Positions 52,106 through 61,286 of a stretch of DNA of 64,000 nucleotides are shown here, piece by piece (within the stretch, counting starts at the first letter, position 1; every line of letters starts with the position of its first letter). The notes under the pieces are model-generated. The model did no database searches. It was not told the DNA's origin and saw only the letters and a list, made by a program, of their open reading frames with translations. The translations under genes and the position numbers were made by a program. The stretch lies in assembly GCF_900109325.1 (NCBI RefSeq), contig NZ_FNZU01000015.1, positions 1 through 64,000 on the forward strand. Reading direction: 5' to 3'. This DNA comes from Alkalibacterium pelagium (GTDB lineage: Bacteria; Bacillota; Bacilli; Lactobacillales; Carnobacteriaceae_A).

Positions 52106-53959
52106 ATGAATCGGAACCTGAAAAGATACATTCTTTCGGCACTAGATACTTTTTTTATTATATTTTCATGTATGTTTGCCTATTTTTTTCTTATTCCATA
52201 CATCAATTTACCTCAGCGTTCTTATATATTTGGCATCATACTACTTGTATTGATTTATAATATTATTGCTACTAAAACACGTATGTTCGATCGGATTAAT
52301 CGGTATACGAGTATTAAAGAAACACTGTCACAAGCCGGAGTCGTATCAGCTGCGTTTCTAATAGGGGCTCTTTTAACAACTATAGTTTACCGTGGGTATA
52401 GCTTACGTGTACTATTTCTTTCTTATATAGTAGCGGTCTCACTTATAACAGGAAGTCGAGTGTTATGGCGTATATATGTGGAGCATAAAGAAAAATTGAC
52501 CATGCTTGGTCAGTCTAATGGTATCAAACCAGTCAAGACTTTAATTGTGGGTGCAGGAGCAGGAGGCTCACTCTTTATTCGTCACATTAAAAATGATCCG
52601 GCTATTGAATTGGTCGGTATCGTAGATGATGACAGTAATAAAGGCAGAACTATATTGTATGGTGTCCCAGTGATTGGTACAACTAAAGATATAGATAGTA
52701 TTCTCGTTGATTACGATGTTGAACAAATCACTGTAGCTATTCCTTCCTTATTATCAGAGAAACTAGAAAAACTAGTACATAAAGCTAATGAGGCAAATAT
52801 AAAAATTAACCAAATGCCTTCGGTAGAAGACATAGTTTCTGGGGAATTTGAAGTAAACACCTTTAAAGAAATTGATGTAACGGACTTGCTTGGACGAGAA
52901 GAAGTAAAGTTAGATATGGAAAAAATTTCGACTCAACTTTCTGGTCAGACCATATTAATTTCTGGAGCAGGTGGGTCAATTGGATCTGAGATTGCTAGGC
53001 AAGTGATACGCTTTTCACCTACACGTTTACTGTTGCTAGGTCACGGAGAATACTCAATCTATTTAATTGAAAAAGAATTAAGAAACTTAAAACATAAGGG
53101 TGTAGAACTCATCCCAATTATCGCGGATATTCAAGATAGAGATCGAATTTTTGAAGTGATGGAAGAGCACAAGCCAGACCGAGTATATCATGCGGCTGCA
53201 CACAAACATGTTCCATTAATGGAGTATAACCCAAGAGAAGCTGTAAAAAATAATATTTATGGTACTAAGAATATGGCTGAAGCTGCAAAAGCAGCAGATG
53301 TGAAAAGTTTTGTGATGATTTCAACAGATAAAGCCGTAAATCCTCCTAATGTTATGGGAGCTACTAAACGTATCGCTGAGATGATAGTAACTGGACTGAA
53401 TGAAAAAGGGAAAACTAATTTTGTAGCTGTTCGTTTTGGCAATGTACTGAATTCTAGAGGATCGGTCATTCCATTGTTTAAAGATCAAATTAAGAATGGT
53501 GGCCCTATTACTTTAACGGACTTCAGAATGACTCGTTACTTTATGACGATTCCTGAAGCTAGTCGATTGGTTATTCAGGCCGGTTCATTAGCAAAGGGCG
53601 GAGAAATCTTTGTGTTAGATATGGGCAAACCGGTAAGAATATACGATTTAGCTAAAAAGATGATTAAATTGTCTGGTCAAACAGAAGCTGATATTCAAAT
53701 CAAAGAAACGGGAATTAGACCTGGTGAAAAACTATTTGAAGAACTTCTGACCAGTGACGAAAGTACTCATGAACAAGTCTTTGAGAAAATATTTGTTGGG
53801 GAAGTAACTAACTCATCAGTTAATGATGTTTTGGAATTTGTGAAGAGAATAGAAATGTTATCTGAAGAAGAGTTGAAAAAAGAATTAATTTCATATGCCA
53901 ATAAAAATACAACAGATCAAGAAACTGGTAGAGAAATTTTAAAAGTGTCATCTATTTAA
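52106..53959 (+). CDS. capD: CapD/FlaA1-type UDP-HexNAc 4,6-dehydratase, membrane form
   Basis: Protein of 617 residues: four membrane spans (first 115), a first nucleotide-binding domain (LIVGAGAGGSLF near 144-155), and the catalytic SDR domain from about 285 (ISGAGGSIGSEIARQV). The active-site pattern STDKAVNPPNVMGATKR has Met in place of the usual catalytic Tyr, as in WbpM/FlaA1/PglF. It dehydrates UDP-GlcNAc to the 4-keto-6-deoxy sugar. With the capN-like reductase gene at 54635 it would give UDP-D-FucNAc, by analogy with S. aureus CapD/CapN. Confidence 0.92.
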   Translation: MNRNLKRYILSALDTFFIIFSCMFAYFFLIPYINLPQRSYIFGIILLVLIYNIIATKTRMFDRINRYTSIKETLSQAGVVSAAFLIGALLTTIVYRGYSLRVLFLSYIVAVSLITGSRVLWRIYVEHKEKLTMLGQSNGIKPVKTLIVGAGAGGSLFIRHIKNDPAIELVGIVDDDSNKGRTILYGVPVIGTTKDIDSILVDYDVEQITVAIPSLLSEKLEKLVHKANEANIKINQMPSVEDIVSGEFEVNTFKEIDVTDLLGREEVKLDMEKISTQLSGQTILISGAGGSIGSEIARQVIRFSPTRLLLLGHGEYSIYLIEKELRNLKHKGVELIPIIADIQDRDRIFEVMEEHKPDRVYHAAAHKHVPLMEYNPREAVKNNIYGTKNMAEAAKAADVKSFVMISTDKAVNPPNVMGATKRIAEMIVTGLNEKGKTNFVAVRFGNVLNSRGSVIPLFKDQIKNGGPITLTDFRMTRYFMTIPEASRLVIQAGSLAKGGEIFVLDMGKPVRIYDLAKKMIKLSGQTEADIQIKETGIRPGEKLFEELLTSDESTHEQVFEKIFVGEVTNSSVNDVLEFVKRIEMLSEEELKKELISYANKNTTDQETGREILKVSSI

Positions 53960-53975
53960 TAAAAGGAGTCAGATT

Positions 53976-54638
53976 ATGAACTACTTAAAACTAAAAAGAG
54001 GAATTGACATAGTCTTATCTTTATTAGCTCTAATTGCTTTATCTCCTTTATTCTTAATTTTGTGTATTGCAATAAAACTAGAATCAGAAGGACCTATTCT
54101 ATTTAAACAAAAGAGAGTGAAGCAATATAAAAAACATTTTTATATTCTGAAATTTAGAACAATGAGGATTGATACTCCAAAAGATACACCAACTCATTTA
54201 TTAACTAATCCAGATCAGTGGATAACAAAAGTAGGCAAATTTCTTAGAAAGACCAGTTTAGACGAGTTGCCACAAATTTTCAATATCTTAAAAGGTGAAA
54301 TGAGTATAATCGGTCCTAGACCTGCTTTATGGAATCAATACGATTTAATAGAAGAAAGAGATAAATATAAAGCCAATGATGTACCAGTTGGTCTATCGGG
54401 ATTGGCTCAAATAAGTGGACGAGATGAACTAGAAATAGGTGTTAAAAGCAAAATCGATGGAGAATATGCGCAAAGCATTGGTTTATGGATGGACATTAAG
54501 TGTTTCTTAGGTACACTTATCAGTATTGTAAAAAGTGATGGAGTCGTAGAAGGTGGACCAGGTGTTAACGTAACGAAGAATCCACACTACAAAACAGAAT
54601 CTTCAAAAAATAAAACTGAGGAGTCAGCTACATCATGA
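53976..54638 (+). CDS. capM: short initiating sugar-phosphate transferase (CapM/PglC-like)
   Basis: Bacterial sugar transferase of 220 residues: one re-entrant hydrophobic helix (12-35) and the catalytic domain with KFRTMRIDTPKDTPTH, LDELPQIFNILKGEMS and GPRPALWNQ. The spacing and the ALWNQ end match the PglC/EpsL/CapM group, which starts glycans with 6-deoxy-HexNAc phosphates rather than glucose or galactose. In S. aureus type 5/8 capsule CapM transfers D-FucNAc phosphate. AAAGGAGTCAG precedes ATG 53976; overlaps the next gene by four bases. Confidence 0.9.
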   Translation: MNYLKLKRGIDIVLSLLALIALSPLFLILCIAIKLESEGPILFKQKRVKQYKKHFYILKFRTMRIDTPKDTPTHLLTNPDQWITKVGKFLRKTSLDELPQIFNILKGEMSIIGPRPALWNQYDLIEERDKYKANDVPVGLSGLAQISGRDELEIGVKSKIDGEYAQSIGLWMDIKCFLGTLISIVKSDGVVEGGPGVNVTKNPHYKTESSKNKTEESATS

Positions 54639-55495
54639 AGAAAATATTAATCACTGGAAAAGGTAGTTATATTGGAACAAATTTAATTAAATGGCTTGAA
54701 AGTAAAGAAGAAGAATATTACTGTAAAGAACTTGATGTTAAAGGAGACTCATGGAAAACATATGATTTTTCAACATTTGATATTGTTTTTCATGTAGCGG
54801 GAATTGCACATGTATCAACTAATTCAGACTTAGAAGAACTTTACTATAAAGTAAATAGAGATTTAACTGTAAAAGTAGCAAAAAAAGCTAAAAATGATGG
54901 AGTACACCAGTTCATATTTATGAGTAGTATGATAGTTTATGGTGATGGAACCTTATCGAATAAAGTGATTACTGAAGAAACGGCACCAAATCCAAGTAAT
55001 TTTTATGGACGTAGCAAATTAGAAGCGGAATTCGCAATAAATGATTTAAGTGACCAAAGCTTTAATGTCGCGATACTCAGACCACCAATGATTTATGGAA
55101 AAAACTCTAGAGGAAACTATCCTAAATTATCTAAGTTAGCTCAAATGATTCCGATTTTTCCAAATATTGATAATGAAAGAAGTATGCTTCATATCAATAA
55201 TTTGATGGAACTATTGTATTATATAATCAAATATAATGAATCTGGATTATTTTTTCCTCAAAACACTGAATATATAAAAACAAGTGAATTGGTTAAAGAA
55301 ATTTCGGACGTCCATAACAAAACTCTATTGTTAACAAAGTTGTTTAATCCTCTTATTTCTCCATTTATCAACAAAATAACACTATTAAATAAACTGTTTG
55401 GCAATCTAAAGTATTCCAAAAGACTTAGTGAACTTACATATAATTATCAAATCGTAGATTTTAAAGAATCAATAAAATTAACAGAGTTGGATTAA
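54635..55495 (+). CDS. capN: CapN/WbpV-like 4-ketoreductase (NAD-dependent epimerase family)
   Basis: SDR enzyme of 286 residues: TGKGSYIGTNL NAD loop at 7-17, FHVAGIAHV, active-site SSMIVYGDG and Y-x3-K in FYGRSKLEAE. The short length and position between CapM-like and CapL-like genes match S. aureus CapN, which reduces the CapD product to UDP-D-FucNAc. A plain epimerase is the alternative. ATGA overlap with capM. This stretch is visibly richer in A and T than the genes before 53 kb. Confidence 0.8.
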   Translation: MKKILITGKGSYIGTNLIKWLESKEEEYYCKELDVKGDSWKTYDFSTFDIVFHVAGIAHVSTNSDLEELYYKVNRDLTVKVAKKAKNDGVHQFIFMSSMIVYGDGTLSNKVITEETAPNPSNFYGRSKLEAEFAINDLSDQSFNVAILRPPMIYGKNSRGNYPKLSKLAQMIPIFPNIDNERSMLHINNLMELLYYIIKYNESGLFFPQNTEYIKTSELVKEISDVHNKTLLLTKLFNPLISPFINKITLLNKLFGNLKYSKRLSELTYNYQIVDFKESIKLTELD

Positions 55496-55509
55496 GGATG
55501 TTATCATTA

Positions 55510-56760
55510 ATGAAAAAACATATATTAGTTATTTCTCAATATTTTTATCCAGAACAGTTTAGAATTAATGATATTTGTACAGAATGGGTAAAGAAAGGTT
55601 ACAAAGTAACAGTAGTGACAGGGATACCGAACTATCCTGAGGGGAACTTCTTTGAAGGATATGGAATGTTTAAAAAAAGGAAAGAAACTTATAATGGCAT
55701 TGAGATAATTAGACTCCCACTAATACCTAGAAAGAAATCTCCAATATTTTTAGCTGCTAATTATGCATCTTTTGTTTTATCGGGTTATTTATGGAAAGTA
55801 CTCACTAAAATCAAGGCGGATATCGTCTTTACTTTTGAAGTCTCACCTATGACTCAAGCATTGTTAGGTGTTTGGTATTCTAAAAAGTTTAAAGTGCCAT
55901 CCATACTGTATGTTCAAGATTTATGGCCAGAAAATTTAAAAATCGTAGGTGGAGTAAATAATCCAATCATTATCAAAAATATAAAAAAAATGGTTGATTA
56001 TATTTATAGGAATACAAATTTAATATTAGCTACATCACCTAGTTTTAAAGATCATATAGAGAAAAACACAACTGACATTAACCGAGTTAGCTATTGGCCA
56101 CAGTATGCAGAAGAGTTTGAAAACAATCTACACCCTATTGAAAATGACGTTAGTATACCTAAAGACGATGTATTTAATATTGTATTTGCAGGAAATGTTG
56201 GATATGCACAAGGTCTTGAAATACTTCCAAAAGCTGCTTTGTTATTGAAGGAGACTAATACAAAAGTAAGATTTAATATTATTGGAGACGGAAGATATAA
56301 AGAAGAACTAATCAATATTACAAAAAAAGAAAATATAGAGAATTATTTTAATTTTATCGATAGGCAACCTGCAGGAAGAATACCAAAATTTTTAACAGAC
56401 TCTGATGTGGCATTTCTAAGTTTTGCTGAAAATGAACTATTTAATAAAACTATACCTGCAAAGCTACAAACTTATTTAGCCAGTGCAGTACCTATATTAG
56501 GGTCAGTATCGGGAGAATCGAAAAGAATAATTTTGCAAGCTGAATGTGGGATTGTTAGTCCTCCTGGAGACGAAAATTTACTTGTGAAAAATATAAAGAA
56601 GCTTCTGGAATACGACGATTTAAAATTAAAACAAATGGCTGAAAATTCTCATAAGTATGGAAAAAAACATTTTGACAAAAATCACTTGTTAGAAGAAATG
56701 GATATTTATATTCAAGACTTATTAGGAGGGGAAACATGTTTAAAGACAGAACGTTATTAA
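55510..56760 (+). CDS. capL: GT4 family glycosyltransferase (CapL/WbuB-like)
   Basis: GT-B enzyme of 416 residues of the WbuB-type: VISQYFYPEQFRINDI start, VTGIPNYPEGNFF, YVQDLWPENLK and PAKLQTYLASAVPILG near the donor site. Its place after CapM/CapN-like genes and before capEFG suggests it adds L-FucNAc to the lipid-linked D-FucNAc, as CapL does in S. aureus. ATG 55510 is taken because TAAGGA at 55493 overlaps the earlier ATG 55498. Its 3' end overlaps capE by 25 bases. Confidence 0.8.
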   Translation: MKKHILVISQYFYPEQFRINDICTEWVKKGYKVTVVTGIPNYPEGNFFEGYGMFKKRKETYNGIEIIRLPLIPRKKSPIFLAANYASFVLSGYLWKVLTKIKADIVFTFEVSPMTQALLGVWYSKKFKVPSILYVQDLWPENLKIVGGVNNPIIIKNIKKMVDYIYRNTNLILATSPSFKDHIEKNTTDINRVSYWPQYAEEFENNLHPIENDVSIPKDDVFNIVFAGNVGYAQGLEILPKAALLLKETNTKVRFNIIGDGRYKEELINITKKENIENYFNFIDRQPAGRIPKFLTDSDVAFLSFAENELFNKTIPAKLQTYLASAVPILGSVSGESKRIILQAECGIVSPPGDENLLVKNIKKLLEYDDLKLKQMAENSHKYGKKHFDKNHLLEEMDIYIQDLLGGETCLKTERY

Positions 56761-57779
56761 TCACAGGAGGAACTGGATCGTTTGGAAATGCAGTACTTGA
56801 TAAATATTTAGAATCAGATTTAAAAGAAATCCGTATTTTTTCTCGAGATGAATTGAAGCAAGATGAAATGCGTCATAAATATCAACAAATTGCTCCTGAG
56901 TATAGTAATAAAATCAAGTTTTATATTGGTGACGTTCGTAATCCTCAAAGTATACGAGACGCAATGTACGGAGTGGATTTTGTGTTCCATGCTGCAGCAT
57001 TAAAGCAAGTGCCATCATGTGAGTTTTTCCCCATGGAAGCAGTACGTACTAACGTAGTCGGCACAGAAAATGTATTAAATGCAGCAGTCAAAGAAGGAGT
57101 AGAAAAAGTAATTTGTTTATCTACAGACAAAGCAGCTTACCCAGTGAATGCAATGGGTACTTCAAAAGCAATGATGGAAAAGGTTGCAGTTGCGAAAGCT
57201 CGAACTGTTTCACCTGAACGTACTGAAATTTGTGTTACTCGATATGGAAATGTTCTCGCATCACGCGGTTCAGTCGTTCCTTTGTTCATCAATCAGATGC
57301 GTGATGGTAAAGAACTAACAGTAACTGATCCTAATATGACTCGATTCATCATGACTTTAGAAGAAGCAGTAGATTTAGTAGTGTATGCTTTTGAACATGC
57401 TGAATCTGGAGATATTATGGTTCAAAAAGCTCCTGCATCTACGATTGGAGTCTTAATGGAAGCCACTAAGCAAATATTCAATCCTAAAGCAGAAAGTAAA
57501 CAAATTGGTATTCGCCATGGGGAAAAAATGTATGAGACGCTTCTTACAAATGAAGAATGTGCCCATGCAATCGATATGGGAGACTTTTATCGCGTTCCAG
57601 CTGATACTCGTGATTTAAATTATGACAAATATTTCTCAGATGGAGATGAAGACCGTAATTTACTAGAAGAATTTAATTCAGACAACACTAAATTAATGAC
57701 AGTTGCAGAAGTAAAAGATAAATTGCTAACCGTGCCGATGGTTCAAAAAGAGTTAGAAGCATGGGAGGCGGGTCATTAA
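56736..57779 (+). CDS. capE: UDP-GlcNAc 4,6-dehydratase/5-epimerase CapE (FnlA, WbjB)
   Basis: First enzyme of UDP-L-FucNAc synthesis: 5-inverting dehydration and epimerisation of UDP-GlcNAc. 347 residues. ITGGTGSFGNAV NAD loop near 8-19, FHAAALKQVPSCEFFP, and STDKAAYPVNAMGTSKAM, where Met replaces the usual Tyr of the SDR triad. The DPNMTRFIMTLEEAV segment is typical. It is soluble, lacking the membrane part of CapD. AGGAGGGGAAAC before ATG 56736. The stop overlaps the capF start. Confidence 0.93.
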   Translation: MFKDRTLLITGGTGSFGNAVLDKYLESDLKEIRIFSRDELKQDEMRHKYQQIAPEYSNKIKFYIGDVRNPQSIRDAMYGVDFVFHAAALKQVPSCEFFPMEAVRTNVVGTENVLNAAVKEGVEKVICLSTDKAAYPVNAMGTSKAMMEKVAVAKARTVSPERTEICVTRYGNVLASRGSVVPLFINQMRDGKELTVTDPNMTRFIMTLEEAVDLVVYAFEHAESGDIMVQKAPASTIGVLMEATKQIFNPKAESKQIGIRHGEKMYETLLTNEECAHAIDMGDFYRVPADTRDLNYDKYFSDGDEDRNLLEEFNSDNTKLMTVAEVKDKLLTVPMVQKELEAWEAGH

Positions 57780-58888
57780 TGAAGATTTTAATTACTGGCT
57801 CAGAAGGATTTGTTGGTAAAAATCTAGTAATTGAGTTAAAAAATAGAGGATATCAAGACTTATACCTTTATGACAGAGAAAATTCTTTAAAAGATTTAGA
57901 GAAATGGACATTAGATTGTGATTTTATCTTCCATTTAGCAGGGGTAAATCGCCCTGAGAGTGAAGACGAGTTCATGGAAGGAAATGCCGATTTAACATCT
58001 CAAATAACACGTATGTTAGAAAAAAATAATAATAAAGCACCTATCATGATATCTTCATCTATCCAAGCTGAAAAGGATAACTCTTATGGTAAGAGTAAAA
58101 AGGCTGGGGAAGACTATATCTTTGAGTACGGTGAAAGAAATAATATTCCAGTATATGTTTACAGATTTTCCAATCTTTACGGAAAGTGGAGCAAACCAAA
58201 TTATAATACGGTCATTGCTACTTTTTGTCACAATATTGCTAATAGTCTACCAATTCAAGTAAATGATCCTACTGTTGAAATTACATTTCAATATATCGAT
58301 GATGTAGTTAATGAACTGATTAACTGTTTAGAAGGAAACGGCTCAAAAATTGGTAAATATTACGATGTTACAGAAAAAAATACTCGAACTTTAGGAGAAG
58401 TCGCTCAATTGATTAAAGGTTTTAAAGAAAGTCGTAAAACCTTAGAAGTTCCAGATATGAGGGATTCTTTTACTAAAAAATTATATAGTACATATTTGAG
58501 CTTTTTACCAGAGGACGATTTTTCTTATAAACTGAAAATGAATCAAGATGACCGCGGTTCTTTCACAGAATTTCTAAGAAGTCCAGACCGCGGACAAGTA
58601 TCAATTAATGTCTCTAAACCTGGGATTACAAAGGGCCAGCATTGGCACCACTCGAAAAATGAAAAGTTTTTAGTCGTTAAAGGGAACGGAGTAATCCGAT
58701 TCCGTAAAGTGGGTGAAGACAAAGTTATTGAGTATCCTGTGAATGGAGAAGAATTAGAAGTAGTTGATATTCCAACAGGTTATACGCATTCCATTGTGAA
58801 TACTGGAGGAGAAGAAATGGTAACTGTAATGTGGGTAAATGAGCCGTTTGACCCTGATAACGCAGATACTTATTATTTGGAGGTCTAG
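57779..58888 (+). CDS. capF: bifunctional epimerase/reductase CapF (FnlB, WbjC)
   Basis: Second enzyme of UDP-L-FucNAc synthesis, 369 residues. The N-terminal SDR domain (ITGSEGFVGKNL near 4-15, SYGKSKKAGEDY) reduces the 4-keto group with NADPH. The C-terminal cupin domain (HWHHSKNEKFLVVKGNG near 285-301, with Zn-binding His residues and Glu) carries out 3-epimerisation. The full two-domain form is intact. ATG 57779 overlaps the capE stop (TAATG); GGAGGCGGG lies upstream, so the earlier ATG 57761 is rejected. Confidence 0.92.
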   Translation: MKILITGSEGFVGKNLVIELKNRGYQDLYLYDRENSLKDLEKWTLDCDFIFHLAGVNRPESEDEFMEGNADLTSQITRMLEKNNNKAPIMISSSIQAEKDNSYGKSKKAGEDYIFEYGERNNIPVYVYRFSNLYGKWSKPNYNTVIATFCHNIANSLPIQVNDPTVEITFQYIDDVVNELINCLEGNGSKIGKYYDVTEKNTRTLGEVAQLIKGFKESRKTLEVPDMRDSFTKKLYSTYLSFLPEDDFSYKLKMNQDDRGSFTEFLRSPDRGQVSINVSKPGITKGQHWHHSKNEKFLVVKGNGVIRFRKVGEDKVIEYPVNGEELEVVDIPTGYTHSIVNTGGEEMVTVMWVNEPFDPDNADTYYLEV

Positions 58889-58890
58889 AA

Positions 58891-60015
58891 TTGAAAAAGT
58901 TAAAAGTAATGACTGTTGTAGGAACACGTCCAGAAATTATCCGTCTTTCAGCAGTAATTAACAAGTTAGAAGCGTCAGATGCAATTGATCATGTTCTAGT
59001 GCATACTGGACAAAACTATGATTATGAACTAAACGAAGTTTTCTTTGAAGATTTTAAATTAGGAAAACCTGACTACTTTTTAAATGCTGCAATTGGAACT
59101 CCAGTTGAAACGATAGGCAATATATTGATTAAAATTGATCCTATACTAGAAAAATTAAAACCAGATGCTCTGCTTGTATTAGGGGATACTAACTCTTGTC
59201 TTACAGCAATTGCAGCTAAAAAGAAAAAGATTCCAATTTTTCATATGGAAGCAGGTAATCGCTGTTTCGACCAACGAGTACCGGAAGAAACAAACCGAAA
59301 AATTGTAGACCATGTAGCAGATATTAACTTAACTTATAGTGATATTGCTCGTGAGTATCTCTTAGCGGAAGGGTTACCAGCAGATCAAATCATCAAAACA
59401 GGTAGTCCAATGTTTGAGGTTTTAGAAACTCGTAGAGAGGATATCAAAAACTCAGAAGTACTCAAACAATTGAATTTAGAAAAAAGTGAATATTTTGTTG
59501 TATCTGCACATCGAGAAGAGAATATTAACTCGGAGAAGAATTTTAATGGACTAGTTAGCAGTCTAAATGCCATTGCTGAAAAATACGATTTACCAATCAT
59601 TGTCAGTACACACCCAAGAACTCGTAAGATGATTGAAGAAAAAGACATTACGTTTAATGAAAACATTCAGTTAATGAAACCATTAGGCTTTAACGATTAT
59701 AATAGCTTGCAATTACACTCTAAAGCAGTGTTAAGTGATAGTGGTACGATTAGTGAAGAATCTTCTATTTTAGGGTTTAGAGCCTTAAATATCCGAGAAG
59801 CTCATGAACGACCAGAAGCAATGGAAGAAGCGAGTGTAATGATGGTAGGTTTAAACGAAGAAAGAATTATGCAAGGCTTAGAGGTACTTGAAACTCAAGA
59901 AAAGGATACATTGAGATTAGTTAGTGATTACAGTATGCCAAATGTATCGGAAAAAGTTTTAAGAATTATATTATCTTATACAGATTATGTAAACAAAGTT
60001 GTATGGAGGAAATAG
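58891..60015 (+). CDS. capG: UDP-N-acetyl-L-fucosamine synthase CapG (FnlC, WbjD)
   Basis: Third enzyme of the pathway, a 2-epimerase giving UDP-L-FucNAc, 374 residues. It shares the fold of the mnaA product but has the CapG-branch features VGTRPEIIRLSAV, LGDTNSCLTAI, HMEAGNRCFDQRVPEETNR, SAHREENIN and LSDSGTISEESS. A TTG start at 58891 follows TTGGAGGTCTAGAA. Two bases after the capF stop; completes capEFG in the usual order. Confidence 0.92.
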   Translation: MKKLKVMTVVGTRPEIIRLSAVINKLEASDAIDHVLVHTGQNYDYELNEVFFEDFKLGKPDYFLNAAIGTPVETIGNILIKIDPILEKLKPDALLVLGDTNSCLTAIAAKKKKIPIFHMEAGNRCFDQRVPEETNRKIVDHVADINLTYSDIAREYLLAEGLPADQIIKTGSPMFEVLETRREDIKNSEVLKQLNLEKSEYFVVSAHREENINSEKNFNGLVSSLNAIAEKYDLPIIVSTHPRTRKMIEEKDITFNENIQLMKPLGFNDYNSLQLHSKAVLSDSGTISEESSILGFRALNIREAHERPEAMEEASVMMVGLNEERIMQGLEVLETQEKDTLRLVSDYSMPNVSEKVLRIILSYTDYVNKVVWRK

Positions 60016-60020
60016 TTATT

Positions 60021-61226
60021 ATGAAAGTATTACAAATTAATTCTGTTTGTGGGATTGGTAGTACTGGTAGGATTGCTACTGATATTCATGATATCTTAAT
60101 TGAAAAAGGTCATGATAGTTACATAGCATATGGAAGAGGGAAAGTTAACAAAAATAAAAATATTATTAAAATAGGAAATAAATTAGATATTTTTCTTCAT
60201 GTTATATTAACTAGATTATTTGATAAACATGGCTTCGGTTCAAAAAAAGCAACGAAATTATTTTTAGAAAAAGTTAAAAAATTAGATCCGGATATAATCC
60301 ACCTTCACAATATTCATGGCTACTTCATTAATATTGAATTGCTTTTTGATTATATTAAAAAATATAATAAGACTGTAGTTTGGACGCTGCACGATTGTTG
60401 GTCTTTCACTGGACATTGTACTCATTTTGAATATGCTGCTTGTGAGTGTTGGAGATTAGATACTCAAATTAAATGTATCCAAAAAAATAAGTACCCAACT
60501 AGTTGGATTATAAACAATTCTATAAATAATTTTAACCGAAAAAAAAGTATTTTTAATAATGTAGAATCATTAACGTTAATAACACCTTCGTATTGGTTAA
60601 AGAAAATTGTGAAACAGTCTCAACTAAGAGATTACCCTATTCAAGTTATAAATAATGGAATAGATACTGACATTTTTAAACCTAGAAGTAATAATTTTAG
60701 AATCTCTTATAGATTGGAAGAAAAGTTTGTTATACTAGGTGTTGCAAGCGTATGGAATAAAAGTAAGGGAATAGATTATTTCATAAATCTCTCAAATAAA
60801 TTAAATGATAATGAAGTAATTGTATTAGTGGGTTTGACAGAAACACAAATTAGAGAAATGCCTAAGAATATTATTGGAATATCTAAGTTAAATAATATAG
60901 AAAAATTAGCAGAAATATATTCAAGTGCAAATGTTTTTTTTAATCCAACTCTTGAAGATACGTATCCAACTACCAATTTAGAAGCTATATCTTGCGGCAC
61001 ACCCGTAGTAACCTTTAATACAGGTGGAAGCCCAGAAAGTGTGGATACTAACATGGGCTCAATTGTAAGTTCTACTAATATAGACGAGATTTTAAATACA
61101 ATTCGTAAGTATTATAATACATCTTGGGAAAAATCAAAAGAAATGCACGAAATGTCTTTGAAAAAATTTAATAAAAATTTAAATTTTGATAACTATATCG
61201 AACTATATCAAAGCTTATTGCATTAA
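60021..61226 (+). CDS. GT4 family glycosyltransferase
   Basis: GT-B enzyme of 401 residues: VLQINSVCGIGSTGRIATDI at the N-terminus, a Cys/His/Trp-rich stretch LHDCWSFTGHCTHFEYAACECW typical of colanic-acid/EPS glycosyltransferases, and donor-site E-x7-E in TLEDTYPTTNLEAISCGTP. Strain-variable part of the capsule operon: AT-rich, with many poly-A tracts, compared with capEFG before it. ATG 60021 is used; the earlier ATG 60003 lies inside the capG end and covers the GGAGG site. Confidence 0.85.
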   Translation: MKVLQINSVCGIGSTGRIATDIHDILIEKGHDSYIAYGRGKVNKNKNIIKIGNKLDIFLHVILTRLFDKHGFGSKKATKLFLEKVKKLDPDIIHLHNIHGYFINIELLFDYIKKYNKTVVWTLHDCWSFTGHCTHFEYAACECWRLDTQIKCIQKNKYPTSWIINNSINNFNRKKSIFNNVESLTLITPSYWLKKIVKQSQLRDYPIQVINNGIDTDIFKPRSNNFRISYRLEEKFVILGVASVWNKSKGIDYFINLSNKLNDNEVIVLVGLTETQIREMPKNIIGISKLNNIEKLAEIYSSANVFFNPTLEDTYPTTNLEAISCGTPVVTFNTGGSPESVDTNMGSIVSSTNIDEILNTIRKYYNTSWEKSKEMHEMSLKKFNKNLNFDNYIELYQSLLH

Positions 61227-61286
61227 CCATATAAGAGTATTTAAATTAATTAGACTTTGTAATATAGTGAAAAAGAAGGAGTTTAA

